From Methylorubrum extorquens (GTDB lineage: Bacteria > Pseudomonadota > Alphaproteobacteria > Rhizobiales > Beijerinckiaceae), in assembly GCF_024169925.1 (NCBI RefSeq), contig NZ_JALJXF010000001.1:89501-153500 (forward strand): a stretch of DNA of 64,000 bases, given 5' to 3'. Of the stretch, positions 36,285-45,812 are shown piece by piece. The position numbers were made by a program, and so were the translations under genes. Within the stretch, counting starts at the first letter, position 1; every line of letters begins with the position of its first letter. A model generated the notes under the pieces. That model saw nothing but the letters and a program-made list of their open reading frames with translations, had not been told where the DNA came from and did no database searches.

Positions 36285-37718
36285 TTATTGAGTGATGCGA
36301 GCAACTCTCAGTGCCTGTTTGAACATTGCGCCGAGTGAAGCGGTGATGTCGTCCTGTGTATTGGCCGTGTAGAAAAATCCCGGCGATGCGCATTTCCGAA
36401 GCGGATCTGCGAGGGTCGGACTGAATTGATTGACACGGCCATTCTCCCAAACAATATAGCTGTCATTGTTGTAATTTTTTACAATATTGTAGGGTATGTA
36501 CAGAACTGAGATAGTCGCACCTGCGTTTTTGAGATCCGTGCACTTCGACGGATCGATCTGAGCGGGTTGCGAGCCGTTCCAGTCCGCGTTGGGATAGCCT
36601 GCAAATTTCGAGGGACTTCCAGAAAATGTCTTCGTATCCTTCCACGCTGAGTACGACTGGCTGTTCTGCATGCCGTCGGTGATCAGAAACACGAACGGCC
36701 TTGAGTTCGTCGAGGCGGAGCCGTTGCCGTAGGGTTTGATGGTAGACTTCATCTTCGGCAGGGCCGCCTCGAAATGAGTCCCACCGCTGCCGGTGCCGGT
36801 CTTCGGATCGTTGTTCGTAAAAAGTTGCGTGCTGCCCGTATCAAGCAGATTTGTGAAAGCAAGCGGCCAAATCTTATCGCACTGAGCTGCCGTTCTCAGC
36901 GCGGCAAGAGACGTGGTTGTATCGGTGAGGGGTGCGAGTGTCGCCAATTGATTGATGAACGGATAGATACCGATTCGATACTGGTTCGGTACGACTGGCG
37001 TCGAGGCCCGTTTCAGAAGTTCGCAGACCGCGTTGTTCACCGCGTCGGACCGCAACTGGATTTTTCCCGCCGCTTTAGTCCAGCCGACACTGTCTGGGAA
37101 GTGGCACGCGAATTGGCAGTTTCCCTGCTTCTCCTTGCTTTGCATGGCGAGCGCTTCAGCGTCGGAATCTTTCGTCGGCAGACCCATTGAGCCCGATACG
37201 TCCACCATCAGGTAGAAATCGAGGTAGCTTGCGAGGTCGACCGAGGCGTTGACCCGGTTGGTTAGGGTCGTAGCCGGAAGCCCGAAGATCCTTCCAAACG
37301 TGTTTTGAACAGTGGCCGTATAGCTGACCGTCGCATCGAGGGTTTGTCCGCTTCGTACGATCTCGAGTTGAGAAAGAGAGACCGTTGCGAACGGGACTTT
37401 GCTGGCATTGGCTTTGAAGGCCTTGAGGGCCTGAGACTCGCCCGCCTTGATGCCGGACGCCGTCACGTCGCTCTGCTGCGCGTTGGCGGCGATGAACTCC
37501 TTGGCCGTCACGACGCCCGCGAGCGCGGCGGCGTCCGCTGCGTTGTCGAGCCGCGTCTTGCTGCTAATCGCCATGCCGTAATCGACGCCGAGGCCGACGA
37601 GGCCGATGGTCGGAAGCACGGCGAGCGCGAAGAGGACGTTGATGCTGCCCTCAGCGTTCGAGGCCAGTGCCGTTGCCCGGCCCTTGAGCCGGCCTGCGCG
37701 GGTCAATAGCCGGTGCAT
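36285..37718 (-). CDS. TadG-like pilus protein with von Willebrand A domain
   Basis: 477 residues. An N-terminal TadE/G-type membrane helix (EGSINVLFALAVLPTIGLVG) is followed by the DNAADAAALAG segment of Flp/Tad minor pilins. A VWA domain at about residues 165-470 has the metal site motif DVSGSMG, used for divalent-cation-dependent binding. Cysteines around CQFACHFPD may form disulfides. Probably anchored in the inner membrane with the VWA domain outside. The gene is clearly lower in GC than its neighbours. It overlaps the preceding gene by 16 bases. Confidence 0.85.
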   Translation of the reverse strand: MHRLLTRAGRLKGRATALASNAEGSINVLFALAVLPTIGLVGLGVDYGMAISSKTRLDNAADAAALAGVVTAKEFIAANAQQSDVTASGIKAGESQALKAFKANASKVPFATVSLSQLEIVRSGQTLDATVSYTATVQNTFGRIFGLPATTLTNRVNASVDLASYLDFYLMVDVSGSMGLPTKDSDAEALAMQSKEKQGNCQFACHFPDSVGWTKAAGKIQLRSDAVNNAVCELLKRASTPVVPNQYRIGIYPFINQLATLAPLTDTTTSLAALRTAAQCDKIWPLAFTNLLDTGSTQLFTNNDPKTGTGSGGTHFEAALPKMKSTIKPYGNGSASTNSRPFVFLITDGMQNSQSYSAWKDTKTFSGSPSKFAGYPNADWNGSQPAQIDPSKCTDLKNAGATISVLYIPYNIVKNYNNDSYIVWENGRVNQFSPTLADPLRKCASPGFFYTANTQDDITASLGAMFKQALRVARITQ

Positions 37719-38536
37719 TTGGTCGCGATCCCGTCGTTGTTGGTTGTGTCGAAGTTCACCAGCGAAGCGTAGCGCGGCTGCACATAGGCCGATCGCGCGA
37801 TCCGTACGGCGGGGACAAAACCCGACCCGAAGGTCGGCGTGAAATCGAATGCGACATCGATCACCACCAGCGATCCGGGCCCGTAGGTGGATCGCGGCAG
37901 GGTGACCCGGCTCGGCGTTGCGTCGTCATCGGCCGGCAGTTGCGGCGTATCGCAAGGACGGTAGTTGGCGCCGCCGGGCTGAGCGGTGCCGGTGGTCGTC
38001 CAGACCACATTGGCATTGTAGCAGGGGCTCAGGTCGGTGCTGGTGTCGGAATTGTTTTGGCAGGCGATGTTCTTCGCCTTGAACTGGATGCTGGCATAGT
38101 TGATCGAGATGTTCTGCCACCACGAACGGCTCTGCCGCTTGGCGTCCTTCATCACGTAGGGAAACAGCACGAGGGTGGCGTCGTAGCTGAAATGCAGGTC
38201 GGTGGCGTTGACCCGGGCGATGGTCGAGGTGTCCGGCGGCACCGATTGCGAGATCATCTGGCTGATCGAATGCGCGACGAGTTCAACCTTGCGGGTCGCG
38301 TTGACGTAGGCGACCACTTGGGTGCCCGCGAACAGGATCAGCAGCAGGGTGGGCAGGATCAGGGCGAACTCGATCGCCGCCACCGCGCCCTCAGCTGCAC
38401 GGAAGCGTTCCGCCTGCGCCCCGAGGCCGGCGCGGACGCCACGAAGCGCCGCCAGCGCCCGGAGGGCGGGGGGGCTCTCCGGTGCCGCGCCGCGCCGCGC
38501 CGCGGGAAGGGGCGTGCGGGGGGAGCCGTCCGCCAT
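37703..38536 (-). CDS. TadE-like pseudopilin family protein
   Basis: 277 residues. After a basic, disordered N-terminal part of about 45 residues comes the TadE signature (EGAVAAIEFALILPTLLLILFAG) and a long helix (KVELVAHSISQMISQS). The remainder is an exported domain with cysteines and many Thr/Asn residues. Its start overlaps the stop of the upstream gene (TGATG), and its 3' end overlaps the TadG-like gene, so the three genes form one operon. Confidence 0.82.
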   Translation of the reverse strand: MADGSPRTPLPAARRGAAPESPPALRALAALRGVRAGLGAQAERFRAAEGAVAAIEFALILPTLLLILFAGTQVVAYVNATRKVELVAHSISQMISQSVPPDTSTIARVNATDLHFSYDATLVLFPYVMKDAKRQSRSWWQNISINYASIQFKAKNIACQNNSDTSTDLSPCYNANVVWTTTGTAQPGGANYRPCDTPQLPADDDATPSRVTLPRSTYGPGSLVVIDVAFDFTPTFGSGFVPAVRIARSAYVQPRYASLVNFDTTNNDGIATKCTGY

Positions 38537-39087
38537 CAGTACTGCTCGTTGCGAAAGGCCGCGGCCGAGACCGCAAGATAAGCCGGCTTGCCCTTGTAGG
38601 TAGCGCCGCCGCTCAACCAGTATGAAATCTGCGGAGGTAGGAATGTGATCGGGTATATGACCTGCAGATACTGGTAGTCTCCCCGGCTTCCGAGATTAAA
38701 CTGCCCTGACCCGGTGGCCAGATTGGCGACGGTCACGCCGTTCAAGTCGGAGGAGACGTAGGCATAGTACCCGCTGGGTTGGCCTGCCTTAGGCACGACG
38801 TACAAATTGACGATGAGGTTGTCGCAAGAAAGCGTCGCGGGCAGGTATCCGCAGAGGGTTTGCTTGAAACCCTCCAGCGTTGCCGCACTCGATTGAGACT
38901 GAAGGCCCCCCGTCAGGATCTGGCGTGAGGCCCGTATCGTCGCGTTGTCGAGGGTCTGGCTGATATACCCGACCAGTGCGGACGCCATCACGAAAAGCAG
39001 TGTAAGGATAAACGCCGCTCCGACGAGGGCGAACTCGACGGCCACCGATCCTTCCTCGTTGCTGATGTAATTCGATTCTTGCCGCAT
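38536..39087 (-). CDS. TadE-like pseudopilin family protein
   Basis: 183 residues, first gene of the three-gene TadE/G-like operon. The N-terminus shows EGSVAVEFALVGAAFILTLL, the TadE signature with the conserved Glu, followed by a helix with DNATIRASRQIL. The exported part is Ser/Gly/Tyr-rich with two cysteines (CGYLPATLSC). GC is lower than the surrounding genes. The upstream gap 39088-39362 should hold the operon promoter; an AT-rich stretch is at 39100-39140. Confidence 0.82.
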   Translation of the reverse strand: MRQESNYISNEEGSVAVEFALVGAAFILTLLFVMASALVGYISQTLDNATIRASRQILTGGLQSQSSAATLEGFKQTLCGYLPATLSCDNLIVNLYVVPKAGQPSGYYAYVSSDLNGVTVANLATGSGQFNLGSRGDYQYLQVIYPITFLPPQISYWLSGGATYKGKPAYLAVSAAAFRNEQY

Positions 39088-39362
39088 GGATTCAGGGTAT
39101 CCGTCAGCATTTAAATAAAAGGTAACAGGATATCAGAAATCCGGGCCTTTGCCGGCGAACATCGATGTGATCCTTCCGTCACCTCCGGTTGTAGGCCTGG
39201 ACGGAGCGGACAGACCAGCCATGCGGGCCCACGCGGAAGTTCAGCACTTTGCTGCATTGCGGTAAGCCGACCGCAGCGCCAAATCGGCTCTGTCCGTGCC
39301 GGAGAGAGGTCGCGCGAGCGAATCGCTGATCTGGTGCGCTGAAAGAGTTCTTCACCTCCCCG

Positions 39363-39992
39363 ATGCCGCTCTCAACCTTTTCCGACGATCGTCCCTCAGG
39401 TCGCCCCCTCGGCGCGACGCGGGGGCGACCGAGTCTGCGCCGCCTCTGGCTGAGCGATGGGCCGGCGGTGCACGCCTTCTTCCTGCGCCTCGACTCGGAA
39501 ACCCGCGCGAGTCGCTTCATGGCCGCGGTCGGTGACCAGACGGCCGCAGCCTATGCGGTGCAGGCGATGGTCGCGCCCGGCATGATCGTCGGCGTCTTCG
39601 TGGATGGCACCCTGCGGGCGATCGGAGAATTGCGCCCGTTTGGCCCAAGGCAGGCGGACGCCCGGCGGGTAGAGGCCGCACTGACGGTGGAGCGGGGGTT
39701 TCGGCGGGCCGGACTCGGGTTGAAACTGCTGCGGCGTCTCGCCGAGGCCGGCCGCAACCGCGGCATCGCCGAGCTGCGCCTGCGCTGCCTGTCCCACAAC
39801 GTTGCGATGCGGCGGCTCGTCACGGGCCTTGGTGCCGAGATGCGCCTCGATGACGGCGAGAGCGAAGGGGCGATCCCTCTCGCGCGGGCAACGCCGCTCT
39901 CGCTCTGGCGGGAGGGCATCGAGACGGCTCTCGATTTCAATCTCGCGGTGGCGGCTCTGCCCCTACGGCCGCTTTTGCCGCGTGCAGCCTGA
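39363..39992 (+). CDS. GNAT-family N-acetyltransferase
   Basis: 209 residues. The acetyl-CoA site is seen in ALTVERGFRRAGLGLKLLRRLAEAGRNRG, followed by LRLRCLSHNVAMRRLVTGLGAEM, the usual GNAT end. An N-terminal segment (LRRLWLSDGPAVHAFFLRL) resembles GNAT domains fused to acyl-CoA synthetases, here standing alone. Substrate unknown. Converges with the YcgN-family gene. Confidence 0.85.
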   Translation: MPLSTFSDDRPSGRPLGATRGRPSLRRLWLSDGPAVHAFFLRLDSETRASRFMAAVGDQTAAAYAVQAMVAPGMIVGVFVDGTLRAIGELRPFGPRQADARRVEAALTVERGFRRAGLGLKLLRRLAEAGRNRGIAELRLRCLSHNVAMRRLVTGLGAEMRLDDGESEGAIPLARATPLSLWREGIETALDFNLAVAALPLRPLLPRAA

Positions 39993-40001
39993 ATCTCCCG
40001 T

Positions 40002-40466
40002 TCAGGCGGCTTCGTCCGGCCACGCGACGATGCGCTCGACCAGCTCGTCCTCGGCAAATTCCTCCTCGTTGCCGGCGACGCGCCCGCGCACCGAGATGCC
40101 GGCATCGTGGACGCTGGCCCGGCGGCCGGTCTTCAACGGGTGCCACGCGGGCAGGTCGCGGCCCTCCCGCACGAGGCGGTAGGCGCAGGTCGGCGGCAGC
40201 CAGGGGATCGTGCGCACCGCTTCCGGCGTCAGCTGCACGCAGTCCGGCACGCGCTTGGCGCGGTGGCGGTAGTCGCGGCAGCGGCAGGTATGGGTGTCGA
40301 GCAGCGTGCAGCCGACATCGGTGTGGTGGATCTCGCCGGTGTCGTCGTCCTCGAGCTTGAGCAGGCAGCAGCGGCCGCACCCGTCGCACAGGCTCTCCCA
40401 CTCCGTCGGGCTCATCGCCTCAAGCGTCTTCACGCGCCAAAACGGCCCTTCGCTGCGCTCGGCCAT
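40002..40466 (-). CDS. YcgN/UPF0260 family cysteine-cluster protein
   Basis: 154 residues with a putative metal-binding Cys cluster: CDGCGRCC near residue 27, then [16 protein letters not shown] and VPDCVQLTP. These are the hallmarks of the UPF0260 family. Its biochemical role is unknown. Divergent from the penicillin-binding protein gene. Confidence 0.9.
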   Translation of the reverse strand: MAERSEGPFWRVKTLEAMSPTEWESLCDGCGRCCLLKLEDDDTGEIHHTDVGCTLLDTHTCRCRDYRHRAKRVPDCVQLTPEAVRTIPWLPPTCAYRLVREGRDLPAWHPLKTGRRASVHDAGISVRGRVAGNEEEFAEDELVERIVAWPDEAA

Positions 40467-40778
40467 ATCAGGCGCCTCGCTCGCTTTCGATCGTATCGTT
40501 TCGGGACAAGGCGCCCCTCCTGCCGCATGCCGCCGCTGGGAGCAAGCAGGACCGGAGGATCCGCCATCCGCCCGCCGGATTCGGCTGCCAGAGAGCTTTT
40601 AAGGTTAACGCGCGGTCAGCGGTCCGCCGGGGGGACGGTGGCCCGCCGTTCGCGTTCCTTAACGGAAGCGAAAGCTCGCAGGCTGACGCGTGTCCTGATA
40701 CAGAACGTATCGGATACCGTTGCCGAGGCCCTCGCTCTACGCCGACCCGGACACCGTCGAAAGAAACCGGAAGCCGCC

Positions 40779-43076
40779 TTGCGCCTGCCCAGCCTCAAAT
40801 CGCTGACGACGCGGATCAGCCGCGCGGCCCTGGCCTTCGATGCCTGGGTCAATGCGAGCCTGTACGAGGGCGGTCATTCCACGACGGAAGCCTACGAGCG
40901 CTTCCAGGCGCGGATGCAGGTCTTCTCGGTCCGCGGCTGGAAGCGCTACGCCCTCGACCTCACCAGCGAGGGGGTCACCATCGGGACCGCGGGCGCCATG
41001 CTGCTGCTGTTCCTGGCCCAGCCTGCCTTCAACCTCACCAGCGATAATTGGCTCAAGGCCCAGGACCTCGCCGTCACTTTCCTCGACCGCTACGGCACCG
41101 AGGTCGGGCGCCGCGGCATCAAGCACGACGACTCCTTGAAGTTCGACGACTTTCCCGAACTGATGATCAAGGCGCTGCTCTCGACCGAGGACCGGCGCTT
41201 CTACGAGCATTGGGGCATCGATCCGATCGGCACCGCCCGCGCGCTCGTCTCGAACTCGTCGGGCAAGGGCAACGTGCAGGGCGGTTCCACCCTGACGCAG
41301 CAGCTCGCCAAGAACCTGTTCCTGACCAACGAGCGCTCGCTGGAGCGCAAGGTCAACGAGGCGTTCCTCGCCTTCTGGCTCGAAGCGCACCTGACCAAGA
41401 ACCAGATCCTCAAGCTCTATCTCGACCGCGCCTATATGGGCGGCGGCACCTTCGGCGCGGTGGCAGCGGCGGACTATTATTTCGGCAAGCGCCTGCAGGA
41501 CATCACCCTGGCGGAAGCTGCGATGCTCGCCGGCCTGTTCAAGGCGCCGACCAAATACTCGCCCAACGTCAACCTGCCCGCCGCCCGCGGCCGGGCGGTG
41601 GACGTGCTGCACAACATGGTCGAGGCGGGCTTCGTTACCGAGGGGCAGATCCAGACGGCCTTGCGCAACCCCGCGACCCCTGTGACCCGCACCAAGGACA
41701 TCACTGCCGACTACTACCTCGATTGGGCCTTCAACGAGGTGAAGCGGATGGCCGATGCGGGCAAGCTCCGCAACGACCGGGTGCTGACGGTGAAGACACC
41801 GCTCGACCTCTCGATCCAACGCTCCGCCGATCAGGCGGTCGAGAACATGCTGCGGCGGCTGGGCGACCAGTACGACGTGGACGAGGCGGGCGTGGTGATC
41901 CTCGATCCCGACGGCGCCTTGCGTGCCATGGTCGGCGGCGCCGATTACGGCGAGAGCCAGTTCAACCGCGCCACCGACGCGCTGCGCCAGCCGGGCTCCT
42001 CGTTCAAGCCCTACGTCTACGCCGCGGCGCTGGCCTCGGGCCTGTTCAAGCCGGACACGGCGGTGGTGGATTCGCCGGTCTGCGTCGGCAACTGGTGCCC
42101 GCAAAACTACGGCCGCTCCTATTCCGGGCGTCAGCCGATGTGGCTCGCGGTGGCCAAATCGGTCAACACGATCCCGATCAAGGTCACCACGGCCATCGGC
42201 AAGGGGCTCGGCATCACCCACGACTGGAAGGCGGCGAAGGCCGGCCGCGAGAAGATCATCCAGCTTGCGAAAGCGATGGGCGTGACGACGCCGCTCACCG
42301 ACACGCCATCGCTGCCGATCGGCGCCACCGAGGTCACGGTGATGGATCAGGCGGCAGGCTTTGCGGTCTTCGCCAACGGCGGCAAGGTCGCCAAGCCCTA
42401 CGTCGCCAGCGAGGTGCGCAATTCCAGCGGCGAGGTGATCTACCGCCACGCCGACGAGAAGCCGGTGCAGGTGCTCTCGTCGCAGGTGACGGCGGACATG
42501 AACTACATGCTCAACAAGGTCGTCGAGGAGGGGACCGCGCGAAAGGCCCAGATCGAGGGCGTGAAGGTCGCGGGCAAGACCGGCACCACCAACGGCTACC
42601 GCGACGCGTGGTTCGTCGGCTACACCGGCAACTATGTCGGCGCCGTCTGGTACGGTAACGACGACCACAGCCCGACCAACAAGATGACCGGCGGTTCGCT
42701 CCCCGCGATGACCTGGCACGAGATCATGGCCCCTGCTCATCAGGGCATCGAATTGAAGCCGATGCCCGGCCTGAACGATCGCAGGAGCGCGCCGCAGGCC
42801 GCCCAGGCGCAGGCCGACGGCGCGGCAGCCGCCGCCAGCACCGGCGGCCGGCTCTCGCGCCGCTCCTTCGAGGTGCTGTCGGGCCTCAACGGACTGTTCC
42901 GCAACGTCGAGACCAGCCGCTCCGCCGCCAAGAGCGAAGTCGGCAAGGGCGAAATCGGCAAAACCGATCCGGCGCGCTCCGGCGCCGTCGCCCCCGACCG
43001 GATGCGGGCGCCCGGCCTCGTGCCCGTCGATGTCGCTGAGGGCGCCCGCGCCTCCGGCGGCTTCGGGACGCCCTGA
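40779..43076 (+). CDS. Penicillin-binding protein 1A, bifunctional
   Basis: Class A PBP that polymerises and cross-links peptidoglycan. A membrane helix (TIGTAGAMLLLFLAQPAF) is followed by the glycosyltransferase domain (STEDRRFYEHWGID, GGSTLTQQLAKNLFL) and the transpeptidase domain with SSFK (QPGSSFKPYVYA), the SVN motif (KSVNT) and KTGTT. The start is uncertain: TTG 40779, preceded by GGAAG, gives 765 residues (LRLPSLKSLTTR); GTG 40638 or ATG 40527 would lengthen it. The C-terminal 100 residues are Ala/Ser-rich and variable. Confidence 0.93.
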   Translation: MRLPSLKSLTTRISRAALAFDAWVNASLYEGGHSTTEAYERFQARMQVFSVRGWKRYALDLTSEGVTIGTAGAMLLLFLAQPAFNLTSDNWLKAQDLAVTFLDRYGTEVGRRGIKHDDSLKFDDFPELMIKALLSTEDRRFYEHWGIDPIGTARALVSNSSGKGNVQGGSTLTQQLAKNLFLTNERSLERKVNEAFLAFWLEAHLTKNQILKLYLDRAYMGGGTFGAVAAADYYFGKRLQDITLAEAAMLAGLFKAPTKYSPNVNLPAARGRAVDVLHNMVEAGFVTEGQIQTALRNPATPVTRTKDITADYYLDWAFNEVKRMADAGKLRNDRVLTVKTPLDLSIQRSADQAVENMLRRLGDQYDVDEAGVVILDPDGALRAMVGGADYGESQFNRATDALRQPGSSFKPYVYAAALASGLFKPDTAVVDSPVCVGNWCPQNYGRSYSGRQPMWLAVAKSVNTIPIKVTTAIGKGLGITHDWKAAKAGREKIIQLAKAMGVTTPLTDTPSLPIGATEVTVMDQAAGFAVFANGGKVAKPYVASEVRNSSGEVIYRHADEKPVQVLSSQVTADMNYMLNKVVEEGTARKAQIEGVKVAGKTGTTNGYRDAWFVGYTGNYVGAVWYGNDDHSPTNKMTGGSLPAMTWHEIMAPAHQGIELKPMPGLNDRRSAPQAAQAQADGAAAAASTGGRLSRRSFEVLSGLNGLFRNVETSRSAAKSEVGKGEIGKTDPARSGAVAPDRMRAPGLVPVDVAEGARASGGFGTP

Positions 43077-43086
43077 GGCCGACCCC

Positions 43087-43806
43087 ATGGCCCTGTCGAG
43101 TGGAGTCGGCCCGGCGGCCGGAACATCCCTGCGTGAGGACGCGCGCCAAGATTCCTCCAAGCGCCTGCCAACGCGGCTCCCCAAGCGCCTGGGCCGCCTC
43201 GCGCGGGGTGCCGCCTCGCGCAGTTCGCGCGTCGGGCTGTTCGTCTACGCGCTCACCCTCGGCGGGCTTCTGGGCCTCGCCAGTGCCGACTACGCCACCA
43301 GCGGCGGCTATCCCTTCGGCGGGACGGCGATCGGGAGTTGGACGGCGTGGCCGCGGGCGGGCTCGCTCGATTCCGACCCCTATGCCCGCGCCGTCAACGC
43401 CCGGCGCGGCGACATCCCTCTCGCGGTCGGGGAGGGCATGCTGCTGACCGCCGCCAGCGACGATGCGGGGCGGACACTGGACGCCGCCTGCAGCTATCGC
43501 CTCGCGGGTGTGACGCCCCCGGCCCGCGCCTGGACCCTCACCGTTTCCGGCCGTGGCGCTCCGGCGCCGGGACAGGAGCCAGTGCGGACGGGTTTTACCT
43601 CGACCGAGATCTTGCGTGAGACCGACGGCCGCTTCGCGATCCTGCTGAGCCCCGAGGTCCAGCCCGGCAACTGGCTGCCGATGCCGCGGCCGAGGGGGCC
43701 TGTGCGGCTGGCGTTGCGCCTTTACGACACGCCGGTCGCCGCGAGCGTCGGTTCGCTTGACCGGGACACCCTGCCGGCGATCGAGCGCACGGGGTGCGGT
43801 TCATGA
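43087..43806 (+). CDS. DUF1214 domain membrane-anchored protein
   Basis: 239 residues from ATG 43087. An N-terminal membrane helix (VGLFVYALTLGGLLGLASA) is followed by a DUF1214-like region with RAWTLTVSGRG and the end motif NWLPMPRPRGPVRLALRLYDTP. DUF1214 is usually found joined to DUF1254 in one polypeptide; here the DUF1254 part is the next gene, overlapping by four bases (ATGA). Function unknown; the anchor suggests an envelope role, next to PBP1A. Confidence 0.85.
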   Translation: MALSSGVGPAAGTSLREDARQDSSKRLPTRLPKRLGRLARGAASRSSRVGLFVYALTLGGLLGLASADYATSGGYPFGGTAIGSWTAWPRAGSLDSDPYARAVNARRGDIPLAVGEGMLLTAASDDAGRTLDAACSYRLAGVTPPARAWTLTVSGRGAPAPGQEPVRTGFTSTEILRETDGRFAILLSPEVQPGNWLPMPRPRGPVRLALRLYDTPVAASVGSLDRDTLPAIERTGCGS

Positions 43807-44408
43807 GCCGCGGCGCCTTCTGGCTCGCCACCGCCTGCGGCCTCGTCATCGCCGGTATCGTCCACATCGCCACGGTGCTGGCGATCCCGCGCTTCTCGGA
43901 GGGCGACGCCTTCACCCGCGCCCAGGCGAGCGAGACCCTCGACCACCCCTTGCGCATCCACGGCCTTGCGGGCGTGCCCACAGCGAACGGCGAATGGCTG
44001 CCCAATCCCGATCCGGCGGTCTCGGTCGGCGTGTGCTCCTACGACCTCGACGACGGGCCGATGCGGGTCTCGGCCCAGGCCGGCTCGCTGATGCTATCGG
44101 TCTCGATGCACGGCCGCCGGGGCGCCTTCTACGCCGTGACCGATCAGGCGGCGGTGCGCGGCGGGCTCGACCTCGTGGTGATGACCCGCGCCCAGTACGA
44201 CGAGGCACTGGCCAACGACGTGGCCGGCGAGGTGACGCGCGACGTGCGCATCGTCGCCCCCGCCCGGCGCGGCTTCGCGGTGGTGCGTGTGATCGCCGCG
44301 CTGCCGAGCGAGCGCGCCGTGGCCGACGCGGCGGTGCAGGCGGTGTCCTGCACCATCGACAGCCCCGCCGAGCCGACGGGGGAGGAGCCGGGGAAGGGCA
44401 AGAGTTGA
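43803..44408 (+). CDS. DUF1254 domain membrane-anchored protein
   Basis: 201 residues from ATG 43803. An N-terminal helix (FWLATACGLVIAGIVHIATVLA) is followed by a DUF1254-like domain (PDPAVSVGVCSYDLDDGP, LMLSVSMHGRRGAFYAVTD). It overlaps the DUF1214 gene by ATGA, strongly suggesting a paired product. Two cysteines are present. Role unknown. Confidence 0.83.
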   Translation: MSRGAFWLATACGLVIAGIVHIATVLAIPRFSEGDAFTRAQASETLDHPLRIHGLAGVPTANGEWLPNPDPAVSVGVCSYDLDDGPMRVSAQAGSLMLSVSMHGRRGAFYAVTDQAAVRGGLDLVVMTRAQYDEALANDVAGEVTRDVRIVAPARRGFAVVRVIAALPSERAVADAAVQAVSCTIDSPAEPTGEEPGKGKS

Positions 44409-44865
44409 GCGGCTCAAGGCCGCGCTGCTGCGAGCGCCGCCCCAGCCGCCCGTTCAGCCGATCCCGCTTTCTCTCGGACGCGTCTGCAATCCTTTCTTCG
44501 AGAGACGAGGGGATTATTTTCGCCGCCGCGGCTTTCAGGAGCGCGGCGTTCATGCGGATGGCCGTGAAAGCCATGCGCGTGGTTCGATTGTACCCACGAT
44601 GATTTTTCTTTAGGGTCCGCGTCTTAGGTCTGTCGCAGGGATTCCACCACGCGGTTGCCGTTGGCCGGGACGCATGTTGCGCGAGAGGGTAGAAGCCCAC
44701 AGGGCTGCTGCTTTTTCACGCAGTGATCTCATCCGATGGCCGCAGCGGGTCGCGGACAGCCACTTGATTCGCGGAGGCGGCTCGCCGTCCCCATATCCGT
44801 CGGTGCCGAACCCGGTTGCGGGTCCGAAACGCCAGTGCGCCGTGAGCGCGCCGAGGAAGAGTGTC

Positions 44866-45351
44866 ATGAGTCAAACGGGCCGCGATGACCCGCAATCCCT
44901 GGACAGCCAACTCTGCTTTGCGGTCTACGCGGCGGCACATGCCTTCGGTCGCGCCTATCGCAGCCTCTTGGCCCATCACGAGCTGACCTACCCGCAGTAT
45001 CTCGTGCTGCTGGTGCTGTGGGAGGAGGAGGGGCTCTCGGTCAAGGAGATCGGCAGCCGTCTTTTCCTCGATTCCGGCACGCTGACGCCGCTCCTCAAGC
45101 GCCTGGAGGCCTCGGGCCATGTCCGCCGCGCCCGCGACCGGCCGGACGAGCGCCAGGTCAGCATCTTCCTCACGGAGAAGGGGCGCGGGCTCAAGGGCAA
45201 GATGGACTGCCTGCCGCACGCGGTGGGCGGCATGACCGGGATGACCCTCGACGAGCGGCGCGCGCTCCTCGACAACCTCGCCCTGATGCGCGACGAGCTT
45301 CATGCCCGCGCCGGCAGCACTGAATTGCCGGCCGCGAACGCGTCTCGCTGA
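44866..45351 (+). CDS. ohrR: OhrR, organic-hydroperoxide-sensing MarR regulator
   Basis: 161 residues, winged-helix repressor. Cys17 in [10 protein letters not shown] with Tyr31 and Tyr42 matches the Cys15-Tyr29-Tyr40 spacing of the peroxide-sensing OhrR site. The DNA-binding region [22 protein letters not shown] and wing [13 protein letters not shown] follow the family. Start ATG 44866; the frame is open upstream but not conserved. The usual partner ohr is not adjacent. The 457-base gap before it (44409-44865) contains an ATTGTA half-site near 44588, not enough to call an operator, and nothing else I can support. Confidence 0.9.
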   Translation: MSQTGRDDPQSLDSQLCFAVYAAAHAFGRAYRSLLAHHELTYPQYLVLLVLWEEEGLSVKEIGSRLFLDSGTLTPLLKRLEASGHVRRARDRPDERQVSIFLTEKGRGLKGKMDCLPHAVGGMTGMTLDERRALLDNLALMRDELHARAGSTELPAANASR

Positions 45352-45386
45352 CGCGCCCTCGGGTTCGATCGCAGCTCCGAAACGAG

Positions 45387-45418
45387 AAAAGCCGCCCCGA
45401 GGGGCGGCTTTCCTTTTT
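45387..45418. terminator. Bidirectional rho-independent terminator
   Basis: AAAAGCCGCCCC, GA, GGGGCGGCTTT, then CCTTTTT. It lies between the converging ends of ohrR and the cytochrome c gene, with A-rich and T-rich flanks, so it can serve both. Confidence 0.9.
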
Positions 45419-45449
45419 GGTCCGATCGGATCCCGGAGGCGCGAGGGCC

Positions 45450-45812
45450 TCAGGACTTCGTCTTGAGGTAGGCGATGATGTCGTCGACCTTCTTCGGATC
45501 CTTGACGCCGGGGAAGACCATCTTGGTGCCGGGCACCTTCTTCTTCGGGTCGGCGAGCCACTCCTTGAGGTTGGCCTCGTCCCAGGTAATGCCGGACTTC
45601 TTCAGCGCATCGGAGAAGGCGTAGCCGTCGGCACCCTCACCGGCCTTCATGCCGACCACGCCCTTCAGGGTCGGGCCGACGCCGTTCTTCTCGAAATTGT
45701 GGCAGGCCTTGCACGGCGCGAACGCCTTTTCGCCGGCGGCGGCATCGCCCTCGGCATGGGCGGCGACAGGCAACAGCAGCGCGAGGGCGGCGCCGAGGAT
45801 GAGATGACGCAT
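45450..45812 (-). CDS. Class I cytochrome c (c2-type), periplasmic
   Basis: 120 residues from ATG 45810-45812. A signal peptide (hydrophobic core LILGAALALLLPVA) is cleaved near AHA-EG. The single heme site is CKACH at 34-38 and the likely axial methionine is Met98 in PGTKMVF. The length and end (VDDIIAYLKTKS) match the soluble cytochrome c2/c-550 group that carries electrons between respiratory complexes and dehydrogenases. Its specific donor is not evident from neighbours. Confidence 0.93.
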   Translation of the reverse strand: MRHLILGAALALLLPVAAHAEGDAAAGEKAFAPCKACHNFEKNGVGPTLKGVVGMKAGEGADGYAFSDALKKSGITWDEANLKEWLADPKKKVPGTKMVFPGVKDPKKVDDIIAYLKTKS

